In this document: positions 17,955 through 29,985 of the stretch, piece after piece
How the letters are laid out: the number at the start of each line of letters is the position of its first letter
Numbering within the stretch: position 1 is the stretch's first letter
Assembly (NCBI GenBank): GCA_022843165.1
Contig: JALHOD010000009.1
Coordinates: forward strand, 1 to 64,000
Source of the DNA: Pseudorhodoplanes sp.
GTDB lineage: Bacteria; Pseudomonadota; Alphaproteobacteria; Rhizobiales; Xanthobacteraceae
Length of the DNA: 64,000 bases
Direction of reading: 5' to 3'
Translations under genes and position numbers: made by a program
Notes under the pieces: generated by a model
The model's input: only the letters and a program-made list of their open reading frames with translations
Databases searched by the model: none
What the model was told of the DNA's origin: nothing

Positions 17955-19229
17955 CTAAATTCCGAATTTCAGCGGCGTAATCCGCAGCGACGTGATGCGA
18001 TTGCGCTCCTTCCGCAAGACGCGGAACCGAAAGCCGTGGAACGTGAAGGTCTGGCTCACGTCAGGAATTGATCGGGCTTCGTGGATCACGAGCCCGGCGA
18101 TGGTCGTCGCCTCCTCGTCGGGAAGGTTCCATTCCATCGCGCGATTCAGATCGCGCACCGGCACGGATCCGTCCACACTTACGGAGCCGTCGGGCTGCGG
18201 CCGGACACCGGGCACATCCACGTCATGTTCGTCTGTGATGTCGCCGACGATTTCCTCGATAATATCCTCCAGCGTTACCAGACCCATCATCTCGCCGTAC
18301 TCATCAACCACCAGCGCCAGCGGCGTCTTGCGGCGGCGAAACGCCTTGAGCTGCTCGGTCAGCGGCCGGAGCGTCGGCACGAACCAAGGCGGGCGCGAGA
18401 TCGCCGTAAGATTTATTTTCGACACATCGCCATCTACCTCCTGCAACGCCTTCAACAAGTTCTTGGCGTGCAGGATACCGACAATGTTCTCGGGCTTGCC
18501 GCTCCAGAGCGGAATGCGCGTCACCGGCGCGGCCAAGATCGCCCTCACGGCGTCTGCCGGCGGGTCGTCGACGCACACCGTAATCATCTCCGTGCGATGA
18601 ATCATGACATCGGAGACTTCCAGATCCTGAAGGTCGAGCACGCCGCCGAACATGTCGCGGTCGTGCTTCTCCACTCCGCCTTCCCGGTGCAGAAGATCGA
18701 CCGTTCCGCGCAATTCCTCATGCGCCGACAGAATGGCCTGGTTCTCGCCAATGCGGATGCCGAAACGCGCGAGGATGATGCGCACCAGCCATTCGATCGT
18801 CATCAGAATGGGACCGAGCACCCGGACCACCCATGCAATCGGCCGCACTACGAACAAGGCGATCCGCTCCGGCGCATTGATCGCAATCGTCTTGGGCAGC
18901 ACCTCGGTAAAAATCACGACAACGGCCGTCATCGCGACGGTGGCGTAGACCACGCCAACGTCGCCGAACCAGGTCAGGAACAGGCCGGTCGCCAGCGCGG
19001 ACGCCGCGATATTGACGGCATTGTTGCCCAAAAGGATCGCGCCGATCAGCCGCTCGCGCGCCTGCAACAGCCGGTTGACGATGCCCGCGCGACGGTTGCC
19101 GGCCTTTTCCATGCGCAACATGCGCGCGCGGGAAAAGGCCGTCAGCGCCGTCTCGCTCCCGGAAAAGAAGAACGACAGCAGCAGACAGATCAGGATGGCG
19201 GACAGGACGAGCCAGTCTTGCGCGATCAT
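17955..19229 (-). CDS. CNNM/CBS (HlyC/CorC, YfjD-type) membrane transporter
   Basis: The protein has 424 residues. An N-terminal CNNM (DUF21) transmembrane domain (about 1-180; SFFFSGSETALTAFSRARM, AVNIAASALATGLF, VIFTEVLPKTIAIN) is followed by a CBS pair (about 205-330; VSDVMIHRTEM, LALVVDEYGEMMGLVT) and a CorC_HlyC domain (about 345-424). Relatives move or sense Mg2+ or other divalent cations. It starts 3 bp after the aroB stop, so it belongs to the aroK-aroB operon, an arrangement common in Rhizobiales. A weak hairpin at 17912-17931 lies past its stop. Confidence 0.95.
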   Translation of the reverse strand: MIAQDWLVLSAILICLLLSFFFSGSETALTAFSRARMLRMEKAGNRRAGIVNRLLQARERLIGAILLGNNAVNIAASALATGLFLTWFGDVGVVYATVAMTAVVVIFTEVLPKTIAINAPERIALFVVRPIAWVVRVLGPILMTIEWLVRIILARFGIRIGENQAILSAHEELRGTVDLLHREGGVEKHDRDMFGGVLDLQDLEVSDVMIHRTEMITVCVDDPPADAVRAILAAPVTRIPLWSGKPENIVGILHAKNLLKALQEVDGDVSKINLTAISRPPWFVPTLRPLTEQLKAFRRRKTPLALVVDEYGEMMGLVTLEDIIEEIVGDITDEHDVDVPGVRPQPDGSVSVDGSVPVRDLNRAMEWNLPDEEATTIAGLVIHEARSIPDVSQTFTFHGFRFRVLRKERNRITSLRITPLKFGI

Positions 19230-19232
19230 CGA

Positions 19233-20369
19233 TCAGATCAGGTTTTCGGCCAGGAAGTTGCGGACGTCTCCCGGCTCCACATCGGGCGAGATGAAGCTCT
19301 GCCCAATGCCGCGCGCGAGGATGAAGGTCAGCTTGCCGCGCTTGACCTTCTTGTCCTGCGCGATCAGCTCCATCAATAGATCCGGACCGGGCATGGAGCC
19401 GGGGATATCCGCTATACGGGTCGGCAGACCGGCCGCCACCAAATGCCGTGTCACGCGCCTGGCTTCTTCTGTCGGCAACAGGCCGCGCCGCGCCGAGAAG
19501 GCGAACGCCAGTGCCATGCCAATAGCGACCGCCTCGCCGTGCAGCAGACGATCGGAAAATCCCGCCGCCGCTTCCAGCGCGTGGCCGAAGGTATGTCCCA
19601 GATTGAGGAGGGCGCGATCACCGGTTTCTCGCTCGTCGCGCGCCACGATGTCAGCCTTCATCTGGCAGCTTCTCATCACCGCGTATTCGCGCGAAGGGCC
19701 GCCGGAAAAAATGTCCTGCCAGTTCGCTTCCAGCCACGAGAAGAAATCCGAGTCGCCGATCAATCCGTATTTGGCGACCTCCGCATAGCCCGCGCGCATC
19801 ACGCGCAGCGGCAGCGTATCGAGCAGAGCGGTATCCGCGATGACGAGAACCGGCTGATGAAAGGCGCCGACCAGATTTTTCCCGTGCCGTGAATTGATTC
19901 CGGTCTTGCCGCCGACGGAGGAGTCGACCTGGGCGAGCAAGGTGGTCGGCACCTGAACGAAATCGAGCCCGCGCCGGATCGTCGACGCCGCAAAGCCCGC
20001 GAGATCTCCGATGACGCCACCGCCCAGTGCGACCAGAAGATCGCTCCGTTCGATTCGGGATTCGATCAACTGTTCGCAAACCGTTTCAAAGACGGCGTAA
20101 CTCTTGGAGCTTTCCCCCGCAAGGACAATAACATGCGAATGGCTTATCCCCGATTTGGCCAGTGACGCCTCGGCCGCCTTCAAATGATGCCCAGCGACCG
20201 TCTCGTCAGTCACGATCGCGCAGCGGGAACCGGGCCGCAAAGCTGCGATGCGCGCGCCGAGAGAATTGAGCAGACCCCGCCCGATCGCGATGTCATAGGC
20301 ACGATCCCCCAGAGCCACGCCGACATTGATCGGCTCGCCGATGCGAAGGGCTGCTGTCATGACCGGCAT
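19233..20369 (-). CDS. aroB: 3-dehydroquinate synthase
   Basis: AroB converts DAHP to 3-dehydroquinate, the second shikimate-pathway step, using NAD+ and a divalent metal. It has 378 residues. Recognisable blocks are ALGGGVIGDLAGFAASTIRRG, VPTTLLAQVDSSVGGKTGIN and the metal-ligand region LLNLGHTFGHALEA. The ATG at 20369 is right behind CAGGAG, and TAATG overlaps the aroK stop, so translation is coupled. Confidence 0.98.
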   Translation of the reverse strand: MPVMTAALRIGEPINVGVALGDRAYDIAIGRGLLNSLGARIAALRPGSRCAIVTDETVAGHHLKAAEASLAKSGISHSHVIVLAGESSKSYAVFETVCEQLIESRIERSDLLVALGGGVIGDLAGFAASTIRRGLDFVQVPTTLLAQVDSSVGGKTGINSRHGKNLVGAFHQPVLVIADTALLDTLPLRVMRAGYAEVAKYGLIGDSDFFSWLEANWQDIFSGGPSREYAVMRSCQMKADIVARDERETGDRALLNLGHTFGHALEAAAGFSDRLLHGEAVAIGMALAFAFSARRGLLPTEEARRVTRHLVAAGLPTRIADIPGSMPGPDLLMELIAQDKKVKRGKLTFILARGIGQSFISPDVEPGDVRNFLAENLI

Positions 20370-20971
20370 TACTCCTGTCTGGCTTTGGTGCCTGCGAAGT
20401 AATCGCGCAAGGCATCCAGAATTTCATCGACAATGACTTCGTGCACAACATCGCGCGAGTCGACCGTAATATCGGCTTCGGCATAAACCGGATAACGTTC
20501 CGCAATCAGCTTTTGCAGGGTGGCCGCCGGGTCGGCCGTCTTCAGCATCGGCCGATCGCTGCGCCGCTTGATCCGTTTCATCAGCACGTCGAAATCGGCC
20601 CGCAGCCAGATCGCAACGCCCTTGGCGCGGATCGCGGACTGCGTATCGGCGTTCATGAACGCACCACCGCCGGTCGCCAGTACCTGCGGGCCGGCTTCCA
20701 GCAGCCGGCTGATCACACGGGCCTCGCCGGCGCGAAACTCGGCCTCGCCGCGGACTTCGAAAATTTCCGGAATCGTCATGCCGGCCGCGGTTTCGATCTC
20801 GCTGTCGGCGTCCACGAAGGGCAACGCCAGCTTGCTCGCCAGTTTGCGGCCGACCGAGGATTTGCCGGCCCCCATCATGCCGACGAGGACAATGGAACGC
20901 CGACCAAGCGTCGCAAGCATCTGGGCGTCCTGGGCCGCGGGGTCTTTGTTTTGCAGGGCGGTGTCCGACAT
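20369..20971 (-). CDS. aroK: Shikimate kinase
   Basis: AroK phosphorylates shikimate at the 3-hydroxyl. From the ATG at 20971 it has 200 residues. The P-loop is GMMGAGKSSVGR near 31-42, the shikimate-binding DADSEIE near 53, and the lid region is RRSDRPML near 135. An upstream in-frame extension to 21028 is unlikely to be translated. It is first in aroK-aroB-CNNM; the 145 bp to the divergent small membrane gene must hold both promoters. Confidence 0.96.
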   Translation of the reverse strand: MSDTALQNKDPAAQDAQMLATLGRRSIVLVGMMGAGKSSVGRKLASKLALPFVDADSEIETAAGMTIPEIFEVRGEAEFRAGEARVISRLLEAGPQVLATGGGAFMNADTQSAIRAKGVAIWLRADFDVLMKRIKRRSDRPMLKTADPAATLQKLIAERYPVYAEADITVDSRDVVHEVIVDEILDALRDYFAGTKARQE

Positions 20972-21116
20972 GGCCGTATCTTGGCGGCCTCCAGCCGCGG
21001 GGTTCCTGTATAGCATACCCTCTAACACGGACCCGGAAGGCCTTGTCAGGGCGGCGGGAACGTGGTCGTTGTTGAAGCTATTCCGACCGATTCACCAAGC
21101 GGCGCCGTTCACCAAT

Positions 21117-21266
21117 ATGCCGAGTCTGTTTCGATTTCTGGCTGTTGTCGGAATTATTGCGGGTATGGTTTACGCTGGCATCGTCGCGCTCGCCACGCTG
21201 GTTCAGCCGCAGCCGCGCGAGATTAGCGTGACGGTTCCGCAGGACCGGTTTTTCAAGCAACGTTGA
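21117..21266 (+). CDS. Conserved small single-pass membrane protein upstream of xerD
   Basis: The 49-residue protein starts at the ATG at 21117. One membrane helix covers most of the N-terminal half (LFRFLAVVGIIAGMVYAGIV), followed by QPQPREISVTVPQDRF. Small proteins of this kind sit just before xerD in many Rhizobiales, which supports a real gene; the function is unknown. It ends 18 bp before xerD and is probably co-transcribed with it. Confidence 0.7.
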   Translation: MPSLFRFLAVVGIIAGMVYAGIVALATLVQPQPREISVTVPQDRFFKQR

Positions 21267-21284
21267 GAGGCATCCGGCAGCCGC

Positions 21285-22226
21285 ATGGCCCGTCCGGCAC
21301 ACGCGTCCGATCAGACCCTGATCGACCTGTTTCTCGATATGCTGGCGGCCGAGCGCGGTGCCGGCGACAATACCTTGTCTGCCTATGCGCGCGATCTCAC
21401 CGACTTCTCGAACTTCCTGCGCGCAGGACGCGCGTCGATTGCAAATGCCGACAGCGACCGTATCCGCAACTATATGGCTGCGCTGGCCCAACGCGGCTTC
21501 GCGGCAACCTCGGTTGCGCGCAAGCTCTCGGCCATCCGTCAGCTATTCAGGTTCCTCTATGCGGAAGGCCGCCGGCCCGACGACCCGGCGGCGATCCTGC
21601 AAGGTCCAAAACGCGGACGCACGCTGCCGAAAATCCTGTCCATCAAGGACGTGGATCGCCTGCTGGAGATGTCGCGTACGGCGATGCATGACGAGCGACC
21701 TGCGCCGGAGCAGCTGCGCGCGGCGCGGCTGCATTGTCTGCTGGAGTTGATCTATGCCACCGGCCTGCGCGTATCCGAACTCGTGGCATTGCCGGCCGCC
21801 GCAGCGCGGCGCGATCAGCGCATGATCGTTGTGCGCGGCAAGGGCGGCAAGGAGCGAGTGGTCCCGCTCAACGACTCCGCACGGCAGGCGATGGTGGATT
21901 ATCTGAGCCTGCGCAAAAAAGCCCGGCTTGCTGACTCGAAATGGCTTTTCCCCTCCTTTGGCGAAAGCGGACATCTCACCCGCCAGCATTTCGCCCGCGA
22001 TCTGAAGTCGCTCGCCGTGGCGGCCGGTTTGCGCGCCGAGCAGGTCAGCCCGCATGTGCTGCGGCACGCCTTTGCCAGCCATCTTCTCCAGAACGGCGCC
22101 GATCTGCGCGTGGTTCAAACGCTCCTTGGCCACAGCGACATCTCGACCACCCAAATCTATACCCATGTACTTGAAGACAGGCTGAAAAGCCTAGTGCGGG
22201 ACCTGCATCCGCTGGCCGATGAGTGA
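21285..22226 (+). CDS. xerD: Tyrosine recombinase XerD
   Basis: XerD acts with XerC at dif to resolve chromosome dimers. The protein has 313 residues. The N-terminal SAM-like core-binding domain spans about 1-95 (FLDMLAAERGAGDNTLSAYARDL). The catalytic domain has the first Arg in ATGLRVSEL, the HxxR box in HVLRHAFASHLL, and the late His and nucleophile Tyr in LLGHSDISTTQIYTHV. Length and layout match chromosomal XerD rather than a mobile-element integrase. Confidence 0.96.
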   Translation: MARPAHASDQTLIDLFLDMLAAERGAGDNTLSAYARDLTDFSNFLRAGRASIANADSDRIRNYMAALAQRGFAATSVARKLSAIRQLFRFLYAEGRRPDDPAAILQGPKRGRTLPKILSIKDVDRLLEMSRTAMHDERPAPEQLRAARLHCLLELIYATGLRVSELVALPAAAARRDQRMIVVRGKGGKERVVPLNDSARQAMVDYLSLRKKARLADSKWLFPSFGESGHLTRQHFARDLKSLAVAAGLRAEQVSPHVLRHAFASHLLQNGADLRVVQTLLGHSDISTTQIYTHVLEDRLKSLVRDLHPLADE

Positions 22227-22350
22227 ATTGCTAACGCCTTGAAATCATGACTTGGGAGCTTTGCTTGACTTGAAAGGCCCTCAGGGCCAGTTTCGCCCGC
22301 CGCCGGAGCAGGCGGCGCTCCCTGTTGGTTAAAGGTCGTTCTGTCAGTCC

Positions 22351-23307
22351 ATGCGCAGCTATCTCGACTTCGAAAAGCCGGTGGCCGAAATTGAGGCCAA
22401 GGTGGATGAACTCCGTGCCGTGCAGGCGGGCACCGGAGAGGTGCAAGTCGAGGAAGAGATCGGCCGGCTGGAAGCCAAAGCGGCGCAGGCGCTCAAGGAT
22501 CTCTACGCGAGTCTGACGCCGTGGCAGAAAACGCAGGTCGCCCGCCATCAGCAGCGTCCGCATTGCCTTGATTTCGTCAACGCACTCGTCAGCGATTTCG
22601 TGCCTTTCGCCGGCGACCGCAAATTCGGAGACGACGAGGCGATTATCGGCGGTTTCGGCCGCTTCCAAGGCGAGAGCATCTGCGTGATCGGCCACGAGAA
22701 GGGATCGACCACCGAAGCCCGGCTCAAGCACAATTTCGGCATGGCGCGGCCCGAGGGCTATCGCAAGGCCGTACGGCTGATGGACATGGCGGACCGCTTC
22801 CATATCCCCGTCCTGGCGCTGGTCGACACTGCCGGTGCCTATCCCGGCATCGGCGCCGAGGAGCGAGGCCAGGCGGAAGCCATCGCCCGCTCCACCGAGG
22901 CCTGCCTCAATCTGCGCGTTCCCAATGTCGCGGTCATCCTCGGAGAAGGCGGCTCCGGCGGCGCCATCGCCATTGCCACCGCCAACCGGGTGCTGATGCT
23001 AGAGCACGCGATCTACAGCGTGATTTCGCCGGAAGGCGCCGCCTCCATCCTCTGGCACGATTCGACCAAGGCGCAGGAAGCCGCGACCAACATGAAGATC
23101 ACGGCCCCGGACCTGCTCAAATTCGGCGTCATCGACGAAATCGTGCCGGAACCTGTCGGCGGCGCCCATCGAGACCCCGCCGCCGCTATTGCGGCCACTG
23201 GCAATGCCATCGCCGCCGCCTTCGCCAAAATGAAGGATCTGGATGGGGACGCCGTCCGCCGGGTGCGGCGGGACAAATTCCTCGCCATTGGCCGATCGCC
23301 CGTCTGA
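22351..23307 (+). CDS. accA: Acetyl-CoA carboxylase carboxyltransferase subunit alpha
   Basis: AccA pairs with AccD to move the carboxyl group from carboxybiotin to acetyl-CoA, the committed step of fatty acid synthesis. It has 318 residues. Family blocks include SYLDFEKPVAEIEAKVDEL at the N-terminus, the crotonase-like core LVDTAGAYPGIGAEERGQAE near 160-180, and ILGEGGSGGAIAIATAN near 200. It lies 124 bp downstream of xerD on the same strand, probably with its own promoter, and is followed by a hairpin. Confidence 0.98.
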   Translation: MRSYLDFEKPVAEIEAKVDELRAVQAGTGEVQVEEEIGRLEAKAAQALKDLYASLTPWQKTQVARHQQRPHCLDFVNALVSDFVPFAGDRKFGDDEAIIGGFGRFQGESICVIGHEKGSTTEARLKHNFGMARPEGYRKAVRLMDMADRFHIPVLALVDTAGAYPGIGAEERGQAEAIARSTEACLNLRVPNVAVILGEGGSGGAIAIATANRVLMLEHAIYSVISPEGAASILWHDSTKAQEAATNMKITAPDLLKFGVIDEIVPEPVGGAHRDPAAAIAATGNAIAAAFAKMKDLDGDAVRRVRRDKFLAIGRSPV

Positions 23308-23370
23308 ACCGGATACCTCCTACAGCGCCTGCCCTGTTAACCACCGCACGCTCAAAGGCCGGCCAGCCAT

Positions 23371-23390
23371 AATAACGCCGCGTTATTTTA
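23371..23390 (+). terminator. AT-rich hairpin after accA
   Basis: AATAACG (23371-23377) and CGTTATT (23381-23387) form a 7-bp stem with a 3-nt loop, followed by TTA. It is 63 bp past accA. The stem is short and AT-rich, so it is a weak terminator or an operator-like site. Confidence 0.45.
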
Positions 23391-23498
23391 CTCATCTTTT
23401 CAGGCATTTTACCCTTCGTTCATGGCGGGTATGGTCAACAGGATATGGTGCCGAATCCGCCCCTTGCGCAGACGGCACCAGAGGGATAACCATCGCGC

Positions 23499-25085
23499 AT
23501 GAAGGCTCGGGGACAGCCTGGTTCGGGGAGTAACGTATTGAAACTTCGCCCCAATTTGGTCCGCACGCTGATGGCGTCGGCGGCTTTGGCTGCCGCTGTG
23601 ATGCTGTCCGGCTGCAAGACCGAGGGCGTCTTCCCCAGTTCTGCACGCGCCAATGCCCCGATCCCGCCGGCCCTTCTGGCCGAGATGGACAAGAAGAACA
23701 TGCCCAAGGAGTCGCCACTCCTGGTGCGCGTGTTCAAGCAGGAATCCGAGCTCGAAGTCTGGAAGCAGGACCGCACCGGCCGCTATGCGCTGCTGAAGAC
23801 CTATCCGATCTGCAAATGGTCGGGCGATCTCGGACCCAAAATCAAGGAAGGCGATCGTCAGGCGCCGGAGGGCTTCTACAACATCACCCCCGCGCAGATG
23901 AATCCCAATTCGCAATTCTATCTTGCGTTCAACATGGGTTATCCGAACGCATTCGACCGTGCGCATGACCGTACCGGCGCGCATCTGATGGTGCATGGCG
24001 ATTGCTCATCGCGCGGCTGCTACGCGATGACCGACGAGCAGATTTCCGAAATCTTCGCGATGGGTCGCGAGGCCTTTTTCGGCGGACAGCAATCCTTCCA
24101 GGTTCAGGCCTATCCGTTCCGGATGACGCCCGTGAACATGGCCAAGCATCGCAACAATCCGCACATGCCGTTCTGGAAGATGCTCAAGCAGGGCTACGAC
24201 CATTTCGAGGTGACGCGCCTCGAGCCGAAGATCGACGTCTGCGAGAAGCGTTATGTTTTCAATGCCGCCGCTCCGGCCAATGCCTCGACCGCGCTGAGTT
24301 TCAATCCGAAGGGCAAGTGCCCGGTCTATGAGACGCCGCAGGAAATCTGGGCGGCCGTGAACGAGAAGCAACGCGCGGATGAAATGAAGGTCGCGGAACT
24401 GACCGCGCGCGGTGCGCCGGTTGCACCAATCAGGAGCGGCCGCGATGGCGGCATGCATCCAACCTTTGTTGCCAAGCTCCAGCCGCGCGAGATCATCGAT
24501 GAGCGTGGTAATGTCAAATTGGTTATCGATCCGAATGCACCCGGTCCCATCGCTTCGTCCTACAGCGTGGCGTCGGCCACGGAACGCGAAAGCGACGTGA
24601 CCTCCTCGACGCAGCCGGTTCAGGTGGCCGATGTGCCACTGCCCCGCACTACCCCGCAGGCCAAGCAGGGCGTGCGCTCGGAAGAACCGAGTTTCGCCCA
24701 GCGGCTTGGCAGCCTTTTCCGCACGGCCTCGTCCGACAAGTCCGAACAACCGCGTGTGGCCGCCGTCCAGCCTGCCCCGGAACCGCAGCCAGCCGCAAAA
24801 CCCGGCATTGTCTCGCGGACGATGGGTCTGCGTGGGTCTGAAGCGGCTCCGTCCGCCGAAGCACCGGCTCCCAAGCCGCGGCCTGTGCCGACGCCGGTTC
24901 AAGCCGCCAAACCCAGCGCCGTCCAGCCACAAAACGACCCGTCCCGCGTGAAAACTGCGGCCGCCGGCGATGCCCCCGTGACGGCTCCGGCCGCCACGCC
25001 GTCTTCAACCGGGAGCCTGATGAGCGGCTCGCAGCCGATTCCGGCCACATCGAGCTTTGACAGCCGCTGGAGCGGGTTTCGCTGA
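23499..25085 (+). CDS. Lipoprotein L,D-transpeptidase (YkuD domain)
   Basis: The protein has 528 residues. A signal segment ends in the lipobox LSGC (Cys39), so the mature protein is probably a lipoprotein. The YkuD domain covers about 75-215 and carries the catalytic pattern HGDCSSRGCYAM near 166-177, with the nucleophile cysteine in RGCY. Such enzymes make 3-3 peptidoglycan crosslinks or attach proteins to peptidoglycan. From about 330 to the end the protein is Pro/Ala/Ser-rich and disordered. It is longer than typical YafK-type enzymes because of this tail. Confidence 0.92.
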   Translation: MKARGQPGSGSNVLKLRPNLVRTLMASAALAAAVMLSGCKTEGVFPSSARANAPIPPALLAEMDKKNMPKESPLLVRVFKQESELEVWKQDRTGRYALLKTYPICKWSGDLGPKIKEGDRQAPEGFYNITPAQMNPNSQFYLAFNMGYPNAFDRAHDRTGAHLMVHGDCSSRGCYAMTDEQISEIFAMGREAFFGGQQSFQVQAYPFRMTPVNMAKHRNNPHMPFWKMLKQGYDHFEVTRLEPKIDVCEKRYVFNAAAPANASTALSFNPKGKCPVYETPQEIWAAVNEKQRADEMKVAELTARGAPVAPIRSGRDGGMHPTFVAKLQPREIIDERGNVKLVIDPNAPGPIASSYSVASATERESDVTSSTQPVQVADVPLPRTTPQAKQGVRSEEPSFAQRLGSLFRTASSDKSEQPRVAAVQPAPEPQPAAKPGIVSRTMGLRGSEAAPSAEAPAPKPRPVPTPVQAAKPSAVQPQNDPSRVKTAAAGDAPVTAPAATPSSTGSLMSGSQPIPATSSFDSRWSGFR

Positions 25086-25088
25086 GCT

Positions 25089-25667
25089 CTACTCCGCGGC
25101 CTTGACACGCACCTTGGTCGCGATTGGTCCGGTATCGCCCAAGGCCTCGACATAGGTGACTTCGTCTCCGCGACGAAGCTTGTCGAATTCCCCCGACAGG
25201 ATGGCGTTGCGGTGGAAATACAGCAGGCTGCCTTCCTTGGTCAGCAAGAACCCAAAATCATCCGCTGCCGTTATCTCGGCAATCTGGCCGCGGAATTCGT
25301 TGGCGGCCTCATGCTGGCCGGCTGCCTTGTGATCCGTCAGCTTGCGTTTCAATTCGGCAAGCTGGATGCCGGCGATGCGAAAGGCTTCGTTGATCGCGTT
25401 GTGCAGATCGGGTCGCTGGAATTTGCGCTGCAGCCGCTCCGGCTCGTGAGCCACCACAATATCGTTGCGGCCGGGAATACCGATCTCGATGCGGACGACC
25501 GGCGGAATGGAGTGATTGGGGTTATCGGCGCGCAAATCGACCCGCACGCGGCAGGATGTCATGCGTTCGTAGATCGCTTCCAGTTTCCCGACCTGATCGC
25601 GAATCTCGTCTTTTGCCCAATCAGAATTATCAATGTTGTGGAAGGAAATATCGAGAGGAACCTGCAT
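25089..25667 (-). CDS. HPF/RaiA-like ribosome-associated protein fused to a cold-shock domain
   Basis: The protein has 192 residues. The N-terminal half (about 1-110) resembles the HPF/RaiA fold that binds the 30S decoding centre and silences ribosomes (SFHNIDNSDWAKDEIRDQV, VVRIEIGIPGRNDIVV). The C-terminal half (about 125-190) is a cold-shock-type OB domain (FRGQIAEITAADDFGFLLT, LLYFHRNAIL, GDEVTYV), a nucleic-acid binder. This differs from long-form HPF, whose C-terminal domain dimerises ribosomes. The ATG at 25667 has GGGTGAG upstream. It is convergent with the ldt gene, 3 bp between stops. Confidence 0.85.
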   Translation of the reverse strand: MQVPLDISFHNIDNSDWAKDEIRDQVGKLEAIYERMTSCRVRVDLRADNPNHSIPPVVRIEIGIPGRNDIVVAHEPERLQRKFQRPDLHNAINEAFRIAGIQLAELKRKLTDHKAAGQHEAANEFRGQIAEITAADDFGFLLTKEGSLLYFHRNAILSGEFDKLRRGDEVTYVEALGDTGPIATKVRVKAAE

Positions 25668-25769
25668 TATCTCACCCTGGGTTTAGAGGCAGACAATGAA
25701 CAAAGCCCGTTGCCGCGAATTGTTTCATAGTCTTGGTGCTGGCGTCCAATCCGCCTGCTGTCACTTTTG

Positions 25770-25800
25770 AAAAATGAATGGCCCGGACGAGCCGGGCCAT
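25770..25800 (-). terminator. secA terminator (ATGGCC palindrome)
   Basis: ATGGCCCGG (25778-25786) and CCGGGCCAT (25792-25800) form a perfect 9-bp stem with a 5-nt loop, followed on the minus strand by ATTCATTTTTC. It lies 39 bp past the secA stop. Confidence 0.85.
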
Positions 25801-25838
25801 GACGCAGGTCAAAATCTCGTCCGCTTCGCGAAGCCGCG

Positions 25839-28625
<2,787 letters not shown>

Positions 28626-28994
28626 GCGAAATCCTTCTCTTCAGCCTTGCGCGAATGCGCTGCGATGAAACACGGTACGGGGAACACGAAAGATTGAAAA
28701 CCGCGACCGCAGCCGGCAACGGCTGCGCTGCCCGGTCCGAGCATAGTGCCGGATGGGCGATCTGACCCGGTTGCATCCGGGAAAAGCGGCTCTTTTCGGG
28801 CTTCACGACCGGAACTCCGCGGAGAGATAGGAGGGGGTCAGACCCTTGTCAATCAGCGCCTTGCCCCTGCCTTATTGCAAAAAGTTAAGTATTTCCGGCC
28901 ATTGCCAAGGTCACCCAAATTGGGCGAGTGTCCGCCCGCCGCGCCGGACCCCGCACCGCCGCAGACCCATCCCGACTCCAGAGGACGCAGCCTC
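28626..28994. other. Divergent regulatory region between secA and the parvulin gene
   Basis: About 370 bp without a gene. It contains the secA promoter on the minus strand (28824-28852). The plus-strand promoter for the parvulin gene is not obvious; the AT-rich stretch near 28871-28895 is the likeliest place. Confidence 0.5.
28824..28852 (-). promoter_or_regulatory. Sigma-70 type promoter for secA
   Basis: On the minus strand: TTGACA (28847-28852), 17-bp spacer, TATCTC (28824-28829). The -35 is a perfect match with ideal spacing. It lies about 200 bp upstream of the secA ATG, leaving a long leader. Confidence 0.6.
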
Positions 28995-29858
28995 ATGACC
29001 TCCCTTGCAACCCGTCTTGGCGGATTGATCGCCATTCTCGCGCTCGCCGCCATGCCGATGGCCCCCGCCTCAGCCCAGAGCGATCCCGTGATCGCGAAGG
29101 TCAACGGCACCGACGTCAAGCAGAGCGATCTTGATGCCGCCGAGACCGAGCTCGCCGGGCAGTTGCCGCCCATGGCTCCGGATGCCAAGCGCGACTATTT
29201 GGTCACCTACGTCGCCGACATGCTGCTGGTCGCCAAGGCGGCAGAAGACCGCAAACTGGCCGACACCGACGATTTCAAGCGCAAGCTGGCCAATGCCCGC
29301 ACCAAGATCCTGATGGAGGCGCTGCTCACCGCCGAAGCCAAGGCCGCCGTGACCGAAGAGGCGATGCGCAAGGTTTATGACGAGGCCACCAAGCAGATGG
29401 CCGACGAAGAGGAAGTAAGCGCACGCCATATCCTGGTCGAGACCGAGGACGAGGCGAAGAAAATCCTCTCCGACTTGAAAAAGGGTGGCGACTTCAACGC
29501 TATCGCCAAGGACAAGTCGAAAGATCCCGGCTCCAAGGAGAATGGCGGCGATCTCGGCTTTTTCGGCAAGGAGCAGATGGTGCCGGAATTCGCGGAAGCC
29601 GCCTACAAGCTCAACAAGGGGCAATTGTCGGAACCGGTAAAGTCGCAGTTCGGCTGGCACATCATCCGCGTCGACGACAAACGCAAGAAACAGGCGCCGG
29701 AATTCGACAAGGTGAAGGACCAGATCCAGACCTTCGTCCAGCGCCGCGCCCAAGCCGAGATGATCACCAAACTGCGCGAAAGCGCCAAAATCGAGCGCCT
29801 GGACGCCAAGCCGGATGCCAAGCCCGGCGACAAACCGGCCGACCCCGCCAGGAAATAA
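28995..29858 (+). CDS. Periplasmic parvulin-type peptidyl-prolyl isomerase
   Basis: The protein has 287 residues from the ATG at 28995, with GAGGA upstream and a signal peptide ([18 protein letters not shown]). A SurA_N-like helical region is followed by the rotamase domain at about 135-225 ([50 protein letters not shown]). Such proteins assist folding of exported and outer-membrane proteins. The C-terminal 15 residues are a Lys/Pro/Asp low-complexity tail. Its location next to secA suits a role in secretion. Confidence 0.94.
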   Translation: MTSLATRLGGLIAILALAAMPMAPASAQSDPVIAKVNGTDVKQSDLDAAETELAGQLPPMAPDAKRDYLVTYVADMLLVAKAAEDRKLADTDDFKRKLANARTKILMEALLTAEAKAAVTEEAMRKVYDEATKQMADEEEVSARHILVETEDEAKKILSDLKKGGDFNAIAKDKSKDPGSKENGGDLGFFGKEQMVPEFAEAAYKLNKGQLSEPVKSQFGWHIIRVDDKRKKQAPEFDKVKDQIQTFVQRRAQAEMITKLRESAKIERLDAKPDAKPGDKPADPARK

Positions 29859-29884
29859 ACCGCAACAACACTTGGATGAACGTC

Positions 29885-29913
29885 ACCGCCGGGCTTGTCC
29901 CGGCGGTTTCGTT
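29885..29913 (+). terminator. Terminator between the parvulin gene and argJ
   Basis: ACCGCCGGG (29885-29893) pairs perfectly with CCCGGCGGT (29899-29907) with a 5-nt loop, followed by TTCGTTTC. It separates the parvulin transcript from argJ, whose ATG is 79 bp further on. Confidence 0.75.
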
Positions 29914-29985
29914 TCGGTACGCACGCTTCGCATCAACCGGGATTTGCCGCTCCGCGGCAGCCGGCAACAGCGAAGCGAAGCCGCC

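Noticed and set aside
21285-22226. Tyrosine recombinase as a sign of a mobile element
   Set aside because: Length and motifs fit chromosomal XerD; there is no attachment site or cargo beside it.
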